A stretch of DNA of 64,000 nt from Candidatus Obscuribacter phosphatis (lineage in GTDB: Bacteria; Cyanobacteriota; Vampirovibrionia; Obscuribacterales; Obscuribacteraceae): positions 334,369 to 398,368 of the forward strand of contig MOYA01000003.1 in assembly GCA_001899315.1 (NCBI GenBank). Reading direction: 5' to 3'. The notes below the pieces were generated by a model that had not been told where the DNA came from, made no database searches, and saw nothing but the letters and a program-made list of their open reading frames with translations. A program made the position numbers and the translations under genes. Below are positions 14,423 to 23,130 of the stretch, in pieces; the stretch's first letter is position 1; each line of letters starts with the position of its first letter.

Positions 14423-16981
14423 CTATTGCGATACAGACTGCATAAGCTTGAGGGCTTGCACAGTGCGGTCATCTTTCTCACCAAATAGGGTCTTACGAAT
14501 CTCATAAGCCCCTTGAGCATACTCTTGTGCTTTGCCTTTGTCGTTCTGCGCCTTGCAAACCATAGCCAGACAGAACTGGGCATCGGCCAAGCCATCTTGG
14601 CGCGAGCCGCCGCTACGCTTGTTGATATCGAGAGCCCGCTCAAAATGCTCACGGGCTTCATCTAGCCGCTTGGCGTGGTATTCGATTGAGCCTAGAGTAA
14701 CTAGTGAATCAGCAATAGCCGGATTATCAGGACTGAGACTCTTCTCGCGCAAATCGAGGGCTTTCTCGTAAAGATCGCGGGCTTTCATAATCTTGCCGGT
14801 GAGCTGATAGGCCTGACCAAGCGCACTTTCAATATTTGCTTTGTCGATTGGGTTAAAAGCTAGAGAAAACTCAGCAATACTGAGGGCTTGCGAAAGATAT
14901 TTAACAGCGTCCCGCGGCTTATTTTGAGCCAAAGAAAGATTGCCCAAAGCGGCCATAGTTTCTGCCACTTTGTCTTTTTCAGGACCGGTGAAAGTTTTGC
15001 GTATTTTCAAAGCTTTGTCTAAATAAAGACGAGACTCTTTGAAGTTGCCTTTAGCCAAATAAATTTCGCCCATATCATTGAGAGCTTCACTGGCCTCAGG
15101 CGAACTCATCTGACCGGCACTCTCTCTTACTTTTAGAACAGCCCGACAAGCCTCAAGAGCTTCGTCGAACTTACCAAGCTCAAAACAAGCCTTGTTTATC
15201 CAAATTTGAGCCTCTGGCACCTGCTTTTCATAGCGACCCTTTTCTTTAGCCAAGGCCAGGGCGCTATTATACTGATCAAGAGCGACAGCATAATCGCCAT
15301 GCTCGAAAGCGGCGTGGCCGCGCTTCATGATCTCTTCAAAAGCCAGTCCGGCATTTGAAGGCTTATTATCACCGCCGCCGACCACATTGAGCACGCTGTT
15401 AAAGCCGCCCAAGCCGGTGCTTGAGCCACCACTGCCAGAGGAAGAAGTTTTCGAGTCGCCATTTTTGCCCGAGAAAGCCACAAAAGACAGCACACCAACA
15501 ATAAGCACCAAGACAACGGCACCGATTATTACTGGGCGCGGCAAGGCGCTGCTGTCATACTTTCTGCTGGCGGCAACCGTTTGACTCTTGACCGAGCCGC
15601 CGCCAGAGCCTGCACCTGAGCCTGAACCAGATCCAGCGCCTGAGCCGGCACCGGCACCGACAAAAGTCCGCAGTTGTGCTTCATCGACTTTTTGCGGTCC
15701 GGTCTGCGACTGCTTTTCTGCCGAGACTGCCGGTTTATCAGTTGTATCTTTGCCTGATGCAGCCGCCCTCGCTTGTTCGGGAGTGCGAGCATCGGTGGTA
15801 ATGGAGCGGAAGACCGGCGGTGCATCGGTACCGCCAGCCGAAGGGACACGCACCGTCTGCGATACCACCTCTTCATCGGCGGCAGCAACGCCTTCGGCGC
15901 GGGCCTGGGCAGCGACCTCACTCATGTTCAAGCTGGCAACCGAATTGGTTTCTTTCTGAGCATAAATCGAACCGGACAAAGTGCCATAAAGACCAGACAT
16001 CTCTTTGCGCGCCAATTCGACCAGATCGTCTTTCAGCTCATCCATGCTTTGATAGCGTTGCTCGGGCTCTTTAGCCATGGCTTTAAATACGATTTCTTCC
16101 AAGCCCGGCGGGAACTGAAAATCAGGCACGACCTCGGCAAAGCAGCGCGGTACGCCGCTTACATGATTGGAAAAACATTCGATGGCACTTTGCCCCGAAA
16201 CAGCAGTGACGCCGGTCAAAACCCGATACATGACACAGCCAAACGAATAAATATCAGAGCGGGCATCGAGGGTCTTACCCATACACTGCTCTGGACTCAT
16301 ATAAAGCGGGCTGCCGAATACTTCACCGCTCTTGGTCAGATCTTCCGATTCACCATCTACAGCACCGGTGATTTTGGCCATACCAAAGTCGACGACTTTG
16401 ACAAAATTTTTGCGCCCTTCCCATTCCACAAGCATGATGTTGGCGGGCTTCAAGTCTCGATGCACAATTCCTTTGCGATGCGCATGACCAAGCCCCGATG
16501 CCGCTTGAATAAAAATATCGACAGCGGCATCAAGAGGCAAATGCTGATTGGCATCAAGCATTTTGGAAAGATTAGTCCCTTCCAAAAAGTCCATGACCAA
16601 GTAGGGCATACCATCAGGCGTGACACCAAAGTCATAAACAGTAAGAATATTTGGATGATTGAGACTGCTTGCCGCCTGAGCTTCTTGCTTAAAGCGCTTG
16701 AGAGCTGAAACACTGGCGATGAGCTGGGGCAGCATGATCTTTATCGCTACCATGCGCTTCATCAGGGTGTGCTTAGCCTTATACACCAAGCCCATGCCAC
16801 CGGCGCCAAGCTTTTCAAGAATCTCGTATTTGCCCGAAAGCATGGTGCCGATTAAGCTATCGGTCTTTACCGGCGTCAATAACTCATCATCGTCCGGACA
16901 GAGCACAATATCCTCTGTGAACTCTTTGCCGCAGGTCAAACAGACCTTGCGATAGGAACCGGACTGAGCTTCTTTTGACAA
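14423..16981 (-). CDS. Transmembrane serine/threonine protein kinase with TPR sensor domain
   Basis: An 852-residue PknB-type (Hanks) kinase. A short zinc-ribbon-like start, CLTCGKEF...CPDDD (14-32), is followed by the kinase domain (about 50-325). The glycine loop is GAGGMGLV (59-66), with Lys81, HRDLKPAN (175-182), DFGMAK (199-204) and the APE-like SPEQ. A low-complexity Gly/Ser linker (443-464) precedes one membrane helix (about 483-505). The extracytoplasmic part (about 555-850) holds repeated TPRs such as AEALNDMGEIYLAKGNFKES-type units. All catalytic residues are present, so it should be active. It converges tail to tail with the GH15 gene and diverges from the diheme cytochrome gene. 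Ligand and targets are unknown. Confidence 0.92.
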   Translation of the reverse strand: MSKEAQSGSYRKVCLTCGKEFTEDIVLCPDDDELLTPVKTDSLIGTMLSGKYEILEKLGAGGMGLVYKAKHTLMKRMVAIKIMLPQLIASVSALKRFKQEAQAASSLNHPNILTVYDFGVTPDGMPYLVMDFLEGTNLSKMLDANQHLPLDAAVDIFIQAASGLGHAHRKGIVHRDLKPANIMLVEWEGRKNFVKVVDFGMAKITGAVDGESEDLTKSGEVFGSPLYMSPEQCMGKTLDARSDIYSFGCVMYRVLTGVTAVSGQSAIECFSNHVSGVPRCFAEVVPDFQFPPGLEEIVFKAMAKEPEQRYQSMDELKDDLVELARKEMSGLYGTLSGSIYAQKETNSVASLNMSEVAAQARAEGVAAADEEVVSQTVRVPSAGGTDAPPVFRSITTDARTPEQARAAASGKDTTDKPAVSAEKQSQTGPQKVDEAQLRTFVGAGAGSGAGSGSGSGAGSGGGSVKSQTVAASRKYDSSALPRPVIIGAVVLVLIVGVLSFVAFSGKNGDSKTSSSGSGGSSTGLGGFNSVLNVVGGGDNKPSNAGLAFEEIMKRGHAAFEHGDYAVALDQYNSALALAKEKGRYEKQVPEAQIWINKACFELGKFDEALEACRAVLKVRESAGQMSSPEASEALNDMGEIYLAKGNFKESRLYLDKALKIRKTFTGPEKDKVAETMAALGNLSLAQNKPRDAVKYLSQALSIAEFSLAFNPIDKANIESALGQAYQLTGKIMKARDLYEKALDLREKSLSPDNPAIADSLVTLGSIEYHAKRLDEAREHFERALDINKRSGGSRQDGLADAQFCLAMVCKAQNDKGKAQEYAQGAYEIRKTLFGEKDDRTVQALKLMQSVSQ

Positions 16982-17031
16982 CTAAAATTACCAGGCTGTA
17001 GATCTAGTTAAATATCCAGCATTGACAACCA

Positions 17032-17071
17032 CTTTTGGCTCAAAATGACAATACTTTTGACCTTTTGGCTC
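17032..17071. repeat. Direct repeat in the kinase-cytochrome divergent intergenic region
   Basis: CTTTTGGCTC occurs at 17032-17041 and again at 17062-17071, exactly 30 bp apart, about three helical turns. A TTGACA (17022-17027) sits just before the first copy. The placement, 50-90 bp before the kinase start and 120-160 bp before the cytochrome start, is compatible with a tandem operator. No regulator is known. Confidence 0.35.
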
Positions 17072-17190
17072 CTTCTTTCTTTTTATCATCCCTTAGACTC
17101 TTGCGCTTAGGCCGCTAAACCCCTAGATTTTCTTTACAATGACCCAAGCGGCAGAGACCCAAGTGGCGGAAGAGCGAAACAGGGAGTTTT

Positions 17191-17994
17191 ATGAAAGCGA
17201 AGAGAAGCCCATCTTTATTAGCTTACAGCTTGGCGGCTCTAGCCATCACAGCCGTCATTCCGGCTCTAGGCGGCGGCACAGGCTATCAGCTGGTCAAGCC
17301 CAAGAGCTATAAAGGCAAGAGCACAAGCAATGTGGCTGCCGGTAAGGCTCTCTTTGAAAAGAACAACTGTCAAAACTGCCATTCGATAAGCGAAAAGGGT
17401 GGTTGTCTGGCGCCGCCTCTGGACGGCATCGGAGCCTATCGTGGACGTCCCTATATTATCGCCCGCATCACCTTGGGTGATAAATTCATCAAAGACTTCG
17501 CCCGCCGCTATAAAGACGAAGAGCTTATGCCCCACCCCCGTCTGCCTCTGAAAGATTCTTCGGCAATCGCAGACTATTTGCTCAGCCTCTCTTCGCCTGA
17601 AAGCGGCTATAAAGTCTATGGGCATAGTCGCGAAGAAACAAGCGAAGAGAAGTTGACCAACCCCTTGCCGCCCTCAGATAAAAAGCTGCCGAGCGATCTG
17701 GCACTCAGTGAAGAGGGTCGCAATAAGTTTCTACAATCGGGCTGCCTGGCCTGTCATTCAATAGGAAATCTGGGCGGCAGACTAGCACCAAATTTAGCCG
17801 GCATAGGCAGCAGAAGAACGATAGACAGTATAGAAAGTCGCATCACCCGAGCCGAACTGCAACCGGCCACCCTCGATGATGTTAAGGAAGGCTCGTCGAG
17901 CGGCATACAGCATAGCAGCGTCATGCCATCATCGTCTTTGAGCCCGGAAGAAATTCACGCCATAGCGGCGTTCTTAGCCACACTGACGAAATAA
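17191..17994 (+). CDS. Diheme cytochrome c
   Basis: A 267-residue exported electron carrier. The signal peptide spans about residues 1-28 (LLAYSLAALAITAVIPALGGG). Two cytochrome c class I domains follow. The first heme site is CQNCH (60-64) with probable axial Met113 in ELMPHP. The second is CLACH (185-189) with probable Met245 in SSVMPS. Both domains end in the usual helix (SAIADYLLSL and IHAIAAFLATL). A Ser/Lys/Pro-rich linker joins them (about 136-170). GGGAG at 17182-17186 precedes the ATG at 17191. It stands alone, divergent from the kinase, with no oxidase or reductase gene beside it, so the redox partner is not evident. Confidence 0.9.
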   Translation: MKAKRSPSLLAYSLAALAITAVIPALGGGTGYQLVKPKSYKGKSTSNVAAGKALFEKNNCQNCHSISEKGGCLAPPLDGIGAYRGRPYIIARITLGDKFIKDFARRYKDEELMPHPRLPLKDSSAIADYLLSLSSPESGYKVYGHSREETSEEKLTNPLPPSDKKLPSDLALSEEGRNKFLQSGCLACHSIGNLGGRLAPNLAGIGSRRTIDSIESRITRAELQPATLDDVKEGSSSGIQHSSVMPSSSLSPEEIHAIAAFLATLTK

Positions 17995-18010
17995 GCAAGC
18001 AACCAACTAT

Positions 18011-19072
18011 TTATTTGAGCTTACGAATGGCACGCAGTGGTGCAGTCACTTTCCAAGAAAGCGACCGATGAATCTTATCGATTTCGTTTTGAAAATTGAT
18101 ATGGTCTTTTTCTCGGCAACGTTTCAAATGGTCTAACTCGGCAATGGTTGGACTGATATAGCGCAAAGCGAGAAAGAGCATCTGGGCATAGTCATCCGAG
18201 AGTTCCGGTCTGCCGCTCGGTATTGCTTCCGGCGCAGTGCGCCTGACTGCTTGCAGCGAAAGCCCTTGCTCTCTCACCAAGTGATCAACCTGCAGGGAAG
18301 AAAATTCAATCAATCTTTTAAAGTAGTGATCGAGACTTTCACCAATTTCTTCCAGGTAGCAATAATATTGCACGCCCAACTTGAAGCAATCGAGCAAGTC
18401 TCGCAAATGGCGATGATTGACCGTGGTGGTGCCGCCTTCATGCAAACGAAAAGAACAAAGGGGCTCGTTTATAAAGTAGAGATCGCCTTTCTCTAAAATG
18501 CGAAACCAATACTCAAGATCGCCGAAATGGAAATAACGAGTATCGTAACCATAACCTTTGTCTTTAGCGCGAAACATACCAACAACCGGCTCACCCAGCC
18601 GATTATCGAGAAGTATGAGACTCCAGGTGATCAAAAACTTGCCCGGGAAAATACATTCGCGATTGAGTGAAGGCGCTCGAGTCTCGCCGCCTTGTCCATC
18701 GAGTATAGACTTGGCAGTGAGCACCAGTGAAACCTGCGGATGCTCATCGAGAGCGCGACGCGCTTTGGCAAGATAATGCGGTGAGAGCTTATCGTCTTGG
18801 GCAAAAGGTTTGATGAACTCTCCGGCAGCCAGTTGCAGACACTGATTGTAATTACCAAAGAGCCCGAGATTTTTCTCGTTTATATGCACTTTCAGTTGAG
18901 GAAAACGCCCAGCATAGTTCTGCAAAATAGAGAGGCTCTCGTCGGTAGATCCATCATCGCAGGCTATGATTTCGAAGTTTTGATCGGTCTGAGCAAAGAG
19001 ACTGTCCAAAGCCGACTCGAGATACTTGGCGCCGTTATAAACGGGCAAGAGAATAGATATCAGACCAGCCAT
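18011..19072 (-). CDS. Family 2 glycosyltransferase
   Basis: A 353-residue GT-A fold enzyme. It has the inverting GT2 N-terminus LISILLPVYNGAKYLESALD, CDDGSTDES (nucleotide-binding Asp, about 38-46) and AGEFIKPFAQDD (about 83-94), the DxD-equivalent. The C-terminus ends in a basic helix, SLSWKVTAPLRAIRKLK, often seen in enzymes of cell-surface polysaccharide clusters. It lies 11 bp downstream of the Wzt-like ATPase gene on the same strand, so the two form an operon. The role is sugar addition to an exported glycan; donor and acceptor are unknown. Confidence 0.88.
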   Translation of the reverse strand: MAGLISILLPVYNGAKYLESALDSLFAQTDQNFEIIACDDGSTDESLSILQNYAGRFPQLKVHINEKNLGLFGNYNQCLQLAAGEFIKPFAQDDKLSPHYLAKARRALDEHPQVSLVLTAKSILDGQGGETRAPSLNRECIFPGKFLITWSLILLDNRLGEPVVGMFRAKDKGYGYDTRYFHFGDLEYWFRILEKGDLYFINEPLCSFRLHEGGTTTVNHRHLRDLLDCFKLGVQYYCYLEEIGESLDHYFKRLIEFSSLQVDHLVREQGLSLQAVRRTAPEAIPSGRPELSDDYAQMLFLALRYISPTIAELDHLKRCREKDHINFQNEIDKIHRSLSWKVTAPLRAIRKLK

Positions 19073-19083
19073 TTAGCAGACAT

Positions 19084-19911
19084 CTAAGACACGGGCGCCG
19101 TAAAACGCTTCACTGCCACTTTCTCATGATGGTCCATGAGATCTTCAAAAGCGTCGACGACTTCGTCCACATTACCAATTTTGACTGTACGACCGCCATT
19201 CAAAAGAACAGCTTGATCGCACCAAGACTTGACCATATTCATGTCATGGGTGACAAAAATAATTGTCTTACCCGACTCCTTCATCTGCCAGATATGGTCT
19301 CTGCACTTCACCTGAAAGCTTTGGTCGCCCACTGCCATGGCTTCATCAACGAGAAGAATCTCGGGCTCGACACTAACGGCGGTGGCAAAGGCCAAACGCA
19401 CAATCATACCGCTGGAATAAGTCTTTATAGGCTGATCGAAGAAATCACCAATCTCAGCGAATTCGGCGATAGACTCGACTCGCTCTTCCATTTCTTCTCT
19501 GGGAATACCTAGAATCATGCCGTTCAAAAGCACGTTCTCGCGACCGCTGTAGTCGGGCTGAAAGCCTGCGCCCAGCTCCAAAATAGCGGTGATGCGACCA
19601 CGTCGCTCGACATTTCCTGAGGTGGGTTCAAGCACACCGGCGATTATCTGCAGGAGTGTAGATTTACCCGAACCATTCGGACCAATAAGAGCGGTCACTC
19701 CCTTGGGAAACTGCACATTGATGTCGCGCAGAGCCCAATACTCGCGATGACAACAAATCTTGTTGCGAGTAATGATTTCTTTTAGACGATCTACCGGACG
19801 TTCGTAGATGTTGTATCTCTTCGAGACACCGGTTACTTCGACTTTAAATTGCTCGTTTGAACTTTCAGAACTCATAGGGCTTTTCGGGATTGGTTCCGAA
19901 GATGCTAGCAC
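19084..19911 (-). CDS. Polysaccharide-export ABC transporter ATPase, Wzt/TagH-like
   Basis: A 275-residue ATP-binding subunit for export of O-antigen or teichoic-type polysaccharide. The N-terminal segment VTGVSKRYNIYERPVDRLKE and YWALRDINVQFPKG are hallmarks of the Wzt/TagH group. Walker A is GPNGSGKST, the ABC signature appears as YSSGMIVRLAFA, Walker B as ILLVDEAMAVGD, and the switch His as VTHDMN. The start is uncertain: GTG at 19911 or, 12 codons on, ATG at 19875 (MSSESSNEQ). The protein lacks the long C-terminal glycan-binding domain of some Wzt proteins. No permease (Wzm/TagG) gene adjoins it in this window, which is unusual. A glycosyltransferase gene follows at once. Confidence 0.9.
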   Translation of the reverse strand: MLASSEPIPKSPMSSESSNEQFKVEVTGVSKRYNIYERPVDRLKEIITRNKICCHREYWALRDINVQFPKGVTALIGPNGSGKSTLLQIIAGVLEPTSGNVERRGRITAILELGAGFQPDYSGRENVLLNGMILGIPREEMEERVESIAEFAEIGDFFDQPIKTYSSGMIVRLAFATAVSVEPEILLVDEAMAVGDQSFQVKCRDHIWQMKESGKTIIFVTHDMNMVKSWCDQAVLLNGGRTVKIGNVDEVVDAFEDLMDHHEKVAVKRFTAPVS

Positions 19912-19967
19912 AAAAGCTCTACCGGCCCATGAAAAGCCTTAAATTCTCACTTGCTGAAAGCCGCCAT

Positions 19968-20372
19968 TTAGGGATTATTGCCGCCTCGACCGACATTACT
20001 GCCATCCTGTTGCATGGCTTGACGTTGGGCGCGCCTAGCCTCGCGGGCCTGCTTCATCGCCTGCTTTTCGTTGTCGTCCAAGACGCCGTCGCCGTTGCTG
20101 TCGAAACGCTTGAGCATCTTAGCCTTGCGATCGCCGTTCATTTGCCCCTTATTGCCCTTGCCGCCACCACGACGACCACGATGCCCCCGGTGACGACCAC
20201 CGTGTCGACCGCCCATCTGTGTGCCGTCAGCGCCACCCATTGCTGCACCCCCTTGAGGGTCACCGATGGGAGCTGAGTCTTGCCCCTGGGCGAAAGCCGG
20301 CAAGCCGCTTAGACCAATTGCGGCAAAGGCAAAAAGTGAGACTACTCGTTTTAGATTTGCTGTGAAATTCAT
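19968..20372 (-). CDS. Small exported EF-hand protein, Gly/His/Arg-rich
   Basis: A 134-residue protein with a clear signal peptide (1-29, ending AFAQG). A Gly/Arg/His-rich middle follows (about 42-78, GGRHGGRHRGHRGRRGGG). One canonical EF-hand calcium loop, DSNGDGVLDDNE (91-102), starts inside KRFDSN and ends at Glu102. The tail is an Ala/Arg/Gln-rich helix. A single EF-hand with an exiting helix but a basic, disordered context suggests a secreted calcium-responsive or calcium-binding protein. The His-rich part might bind metals. It lies alone between the ABC ATPase and nucleotidyltransferase genes. The function is unknown. Confidence 0.78.
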   Translation of the reverse strand: MNFTANLKRVVSLFAFAAIGLSGLPAFAQGQDSAPIGDPQGGAAMGGADGTQMGGRHGGRHRGHRGRRGGGKGNKGQMNGDRKAKMLKRFDSNGDGVLDDNEKQAMKQAREARRAQRQAMQQDGSNVGRGGNNP

Positions 20373-20482
20373 TTCAGACTTACCTCATATAGACGGTCGA
20401 AAAATAACGCCTATTCTCTAAACGTAATTTCGAGCGAAAAGGTTCAATTTTCTGAGCCGAATTAATCCAAATTAAAAACTAT

Positions 20483-21337
20483 TTAGACAATGCTGATTCG
20501 ATTGACCGAGACAAAAGAAGCTTCTTCAGCCTCAATAACCTCTGCAGATGATGGTTCGGCAGCTTTCACATAAGAAAGCCCCTGATTGCTCTGTCGCAAA
20601 GCATTATTGGCCGCATAACTGACCACTGGCGAGAAGAAGAGCGAGAGGAAGAGTTTTTCCATATCGGCCCGCAGCTCACTTATGTCTCTGACATTATTTA
20701 TTGAACGCCAGAAAGCTTGAGACTTGAAGGCATGCAACTGTCCTTTTTCAGCCAGTAAGGGGAAAGTGACCTGTTCTTGCGAGCCACGATCGGGCAAGAG
20801 TTCATAGATGCTTGGATCGATGACATAGATGCCGGCATTGACCCAATAGGGAAGTTCTGGTTTTTCTCTAAAGGCAGTCACCTGACCTTTTTCGTTAAAG
20901 TCGACAACACCGTAAGGACTGACCATCGGGACAGAAACCATGGTCACTTTGGCTTTGCGCAAATCGTGATAGGCAAAGACATCGCCTAGATTGAGGTTGG
21001 TTATAGAATCGGCATTAACCACCAAAACAGGCTCGTCTGATGCCGGCGCCAGAAAGCGCAGGGCATTTTTGACGGCGCCGCCCGAACCCAAAGGTTCATC
21101 TTCTAATAGATAGTTGATATTGACGCCCATAGCCTGGCCGTCGCCGAAATATTCGCGGATCATCTCATAGCGATGAGAACAAGTAATGGTGATATTGCGG
21201 ATGCCGTTGGCCGAAAGCCACTGAATAAGACAAGCAAGTAAGGGACGCCCCATCACCGAGATCATCGATGTTGGCTTGTCATCCTGCACCGGTCTAACTT
21301 TGTCACCGCTGCCTGCAAGAATCACGGCATGTTTCAT
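20483..21337 (-). CDS. Sugar-1-phosphate nucleotidyltransferase family protein with altered G-loop
   Basis: A 284-residue NTP-transferase-fold protein starting MKHAVILAGSGDKVRP; the in-frame codon at 21349 would add four residues. Family features are KPTSMISVMGRPLLACLIQWL, LLEDEPLGSGGAVKNAL, VVNADSITNLNLGDV (metal-binding Asp) and FREKPELPYWVNAGIYV. The activating loop differs from the usual GGxGTRLxPLT: it reads GSGDKVRPVQDDKPTSM, with Lys in place of the usual Thr-Arg start. The core otherwise looks intact, so it may use an unusual nucleotide or be regulatory. The tail of about 45 residues is unlike the family. Likely product: an activated sugar (GDP-mannose type or heptose type) for surface glycan synthesis. 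Confidence 0.8.
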   Translation of the reverse strand: MKHAVILAGSGDKVRPVQDDKPTSMISVMGRPLLACLIQWLSANGIRNITITCSHRYEMIREYFGDGQAMGVNINYLLEDEPLGSGGAVKNALRFLAPASDEPVLVVNADSITNLNLGDVFAYHDLRKAKVTMVSVPMVSPYGVVDFNEKGQVTAFREKPELPYWVNAGIYVIDPSIYELLPDRGSQEQVTFPLLAEKGQLHAFKSQAFWRSINNVRDISELRADMEKLFLSLFFSPVVSYAANNALRQSNQGLSYVKAAEPSSAEVIEAEEASFVSVNRISIV

Positions 21338-21469
21338 GGTCTGACCCACCCTCGACGAATATACATATGCAGCATATTAAGACAGCCGGCTACCAGATCA
21401 CAAAAAGAAATATTTAAGAGGGAAGGAGCATGCTCTAGAATTCAAATACTCTCTGGAAAGGACTTTTGC

Positions 21470-23119
21470 TTGAGCGCCCACTTGCAGCAAAGTGAGGACA
21501 AAAATCGCCTCTACCTACCGGCTTTGCTGGTCGGTGCAACCTTTGCCCTGCTTTTAGCCCTCTGGTGGAGTCTCGACCATAGCTATCCTATTTGGGATGC
21601 CGGCTCGCATTTTCAAGACGCTATCAAATATGCCGAGCTAATTCGCCACCCCAAGCTTTTCAGTGCTAAGTTCTGGTACGAATTTCTCACAGTCAATTTC
21701 AACTATCCACTCACCCAGCACTTTATTTATGGGCTTTCAAAAGCTTTGTTCGGCTGCGGCCGCTTTTCAGATGCTTTGGTCAATCTACTGTTCTCCCTTA
21801 CTCTTTCTTTTGCCATTGCGCTTCTGACAAAACTCTGCGGCGGCTCTAGAAAAGCTATGGTCCTGGCCATCGCTCTAGTCAATTTCTATCCGGCCACGAT
21901 TCAGTTCAGCCACAGCCAAATGCTTGATTTCGGACATCTGGCTCTATCAGCCTTAGCACTTGCTGCCCTAGGCACTTTTCAGCAAAAGCAAAACAGACAG
22001 ACTTTTCTATCTTTAGCCTTAGCCCTTGCCCTAGGGGCAACGGCAAAACAAGCCGCTGCAGTCTTTCTCGTTGCACCAGCGCTTTTTCTCTTGTTTTATT
22101 TTCTCAAGCAAAGACGCTTTAGGGCCGCCGCCGCCCTTGCCACCGCCGGCGGCATCACCGCCCTGTCCTTGCTTTTATGGATCTTGCCCAATTATAAAGC
22201 CCTAAAAGACTGGCGCGACTATTATCAGCCCCAAACTGCAGTTTCAGTAGAATCGGCCGGGCATGCACCGGTGTTTTTTGAGCACTTGCGCCTTTATCTG
22301 GAAGGGCTGACCGGACTGATGTCGCCGCTTTTGCTGGCACTTTTTCTTATTGCACTGGCAGTCAGTTTAAGACAGTTCAAGAAGCGTAGCCTGTTGGAAA
22401 ATCTACTCTTATTGAGCGCCGTCAGTGGGATTCCACTGATGTCGATTTTAGCCATGAACAATGCTGAAGCTCGTTACGTCATGCCGGTTCTCACCTGGAC
22501 AGCCGTAGAGTCGGCGCTCTTTCTAGAGAGGCTTTTAGAGAGGGGCAAGGCGGCTCGGCTACTGGCAGCAGTATGGATATTCTTGGCTTGCACTCAGTAC
22601 ACTATTCTCGCCTTCAGCCCTTATCCGCTGCCTCTTGCCAAAGAGCTAACGGCGGCGACCAAAAAACTGGCTATGGCCGAATTTGATTTCACCGGTCCAT
22701 CCTTCTCACCAAGCCCGCCTGATGACCCCTGGGGACAGCTCTGGCTGATTCAAAATCTGGAAAAGGACGCCTGTGGCAAGCCTGTTTATTTAAACCTCTT
22801 GCCCAGCACCAGAGAACTGAGCGTGCATACCCTAACTGTCGCCTTCAAACTAGAGAGCAAACAGCCTGTTGCAATCTCGACTTTCAGACGCTTTACCCTC
22901 AATGGCGATGCCTTTGAATACAGCCCCGAGCAAATAAACTTTTATCAGTATTATTTGGTGAAAGACGGCTATAACGGCAAACCGCTGCTCAATGAGGCAA
23001 GCCGTAAAAACTGGGCGAATATACTCAGTGCGCTAAGCGACAAAAATAGATATGTCGAACTGGCCCACAAGACTCTCGCCGACGGCAGCGAAATGCGGCT
23101 CTATAAGCGCCTTTTCTAA
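21470..23119 (+). CDS. GT39-like integral-membrane glycosyltransferase
   Basis: A polytopic protein of about 549 residues from the proposed TTG start at 21470, which has GGAAAGGA 10 bp upstream. In-frame codons back to 21329 give a charged, unconvincing extension overlapping the divergent gene. After LYLPALLVGATFALLLALWW comes SYPIWDAGSHFQ, the first-loop acidic motif typical of polyprenyl-phosphate-sugar-dependent GT-C enzymes (PMT/ArnT/GT39 group). About ten more hydrophobic helices follow, for example LPLLMSILAMNNAEARYVMP-like segments. A soluble C-terminal domain of about 140 residues faces the periplasm. It converges with the OafA-like acyltransferase gene 12 bp away. The sugar donor is unknown. 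Confidence 0.75.
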   Translation: MSAHLQQSEDKNRLYLPALLVGATFALLLALWWSLDHSYPIWDAGSHFQDAIKYAELIRHPKLFSAKFWYEFLTVNFNYPLTQHFIYGLSKALFGCGRFSDALVNLLFSLTLSFAIALLTKLCGGSRKAMVLAIALVNFYPATIQFSHSQMLDFGHLALSALALAALGTFQQKQNRQTFLSLALALALGATAKQAAAVFLVAPALFLLFYFLKQRRFRAAAALATAGGITALSLLLWILPNYKALKDWRDYYQPQTAVSVESAGHAPVFFEHLRLYLEGLTGLMSPLLLALFLIALAVSLRQFKKRSLLENLLLLSAVSGIPLMSILAMNNAEARYVMPVLTWTAVESALFLERLLERGKAARLLAAVWIFLACTQYTILAFSPYPLPLAKELTAATKKLAMAEFDFTGPSFSPSPPDDPWGQLWLIQNLEKDACGKPVYLNLLPSTRELSVHTLTVAFKLESKQPVAISTFRRFTLNGDAFEYSPEQINFYQYYLVKDGYNGKPLLNEASRKNWANILSALSDKNRYVELAHKTLADGSEMRLYKRLF

Positions 23120-23130
23120 GACTGAGAAAT

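Noticed and set aside
15590-15660. GC-rich repeat in the kinase gene
   Set aside because: Encodes the Gly/Ser linker between the kinase domain and the membrane helix; a normal low-complexity linker.
15773-16708. 311-codon plus-strand frame
   Set aside because: Antisense to the Ser/Thr kinase domain (HRD, DFG). No ribosome site or family features.
21329-21469. Upstream extension of the GT39-like protein
   Set aside because: It overlaps the divergent nucleotidyltransferase start, is charged, and precedes the first membrane helix without purpose. The TTG at 21470 has a good ribosome site.
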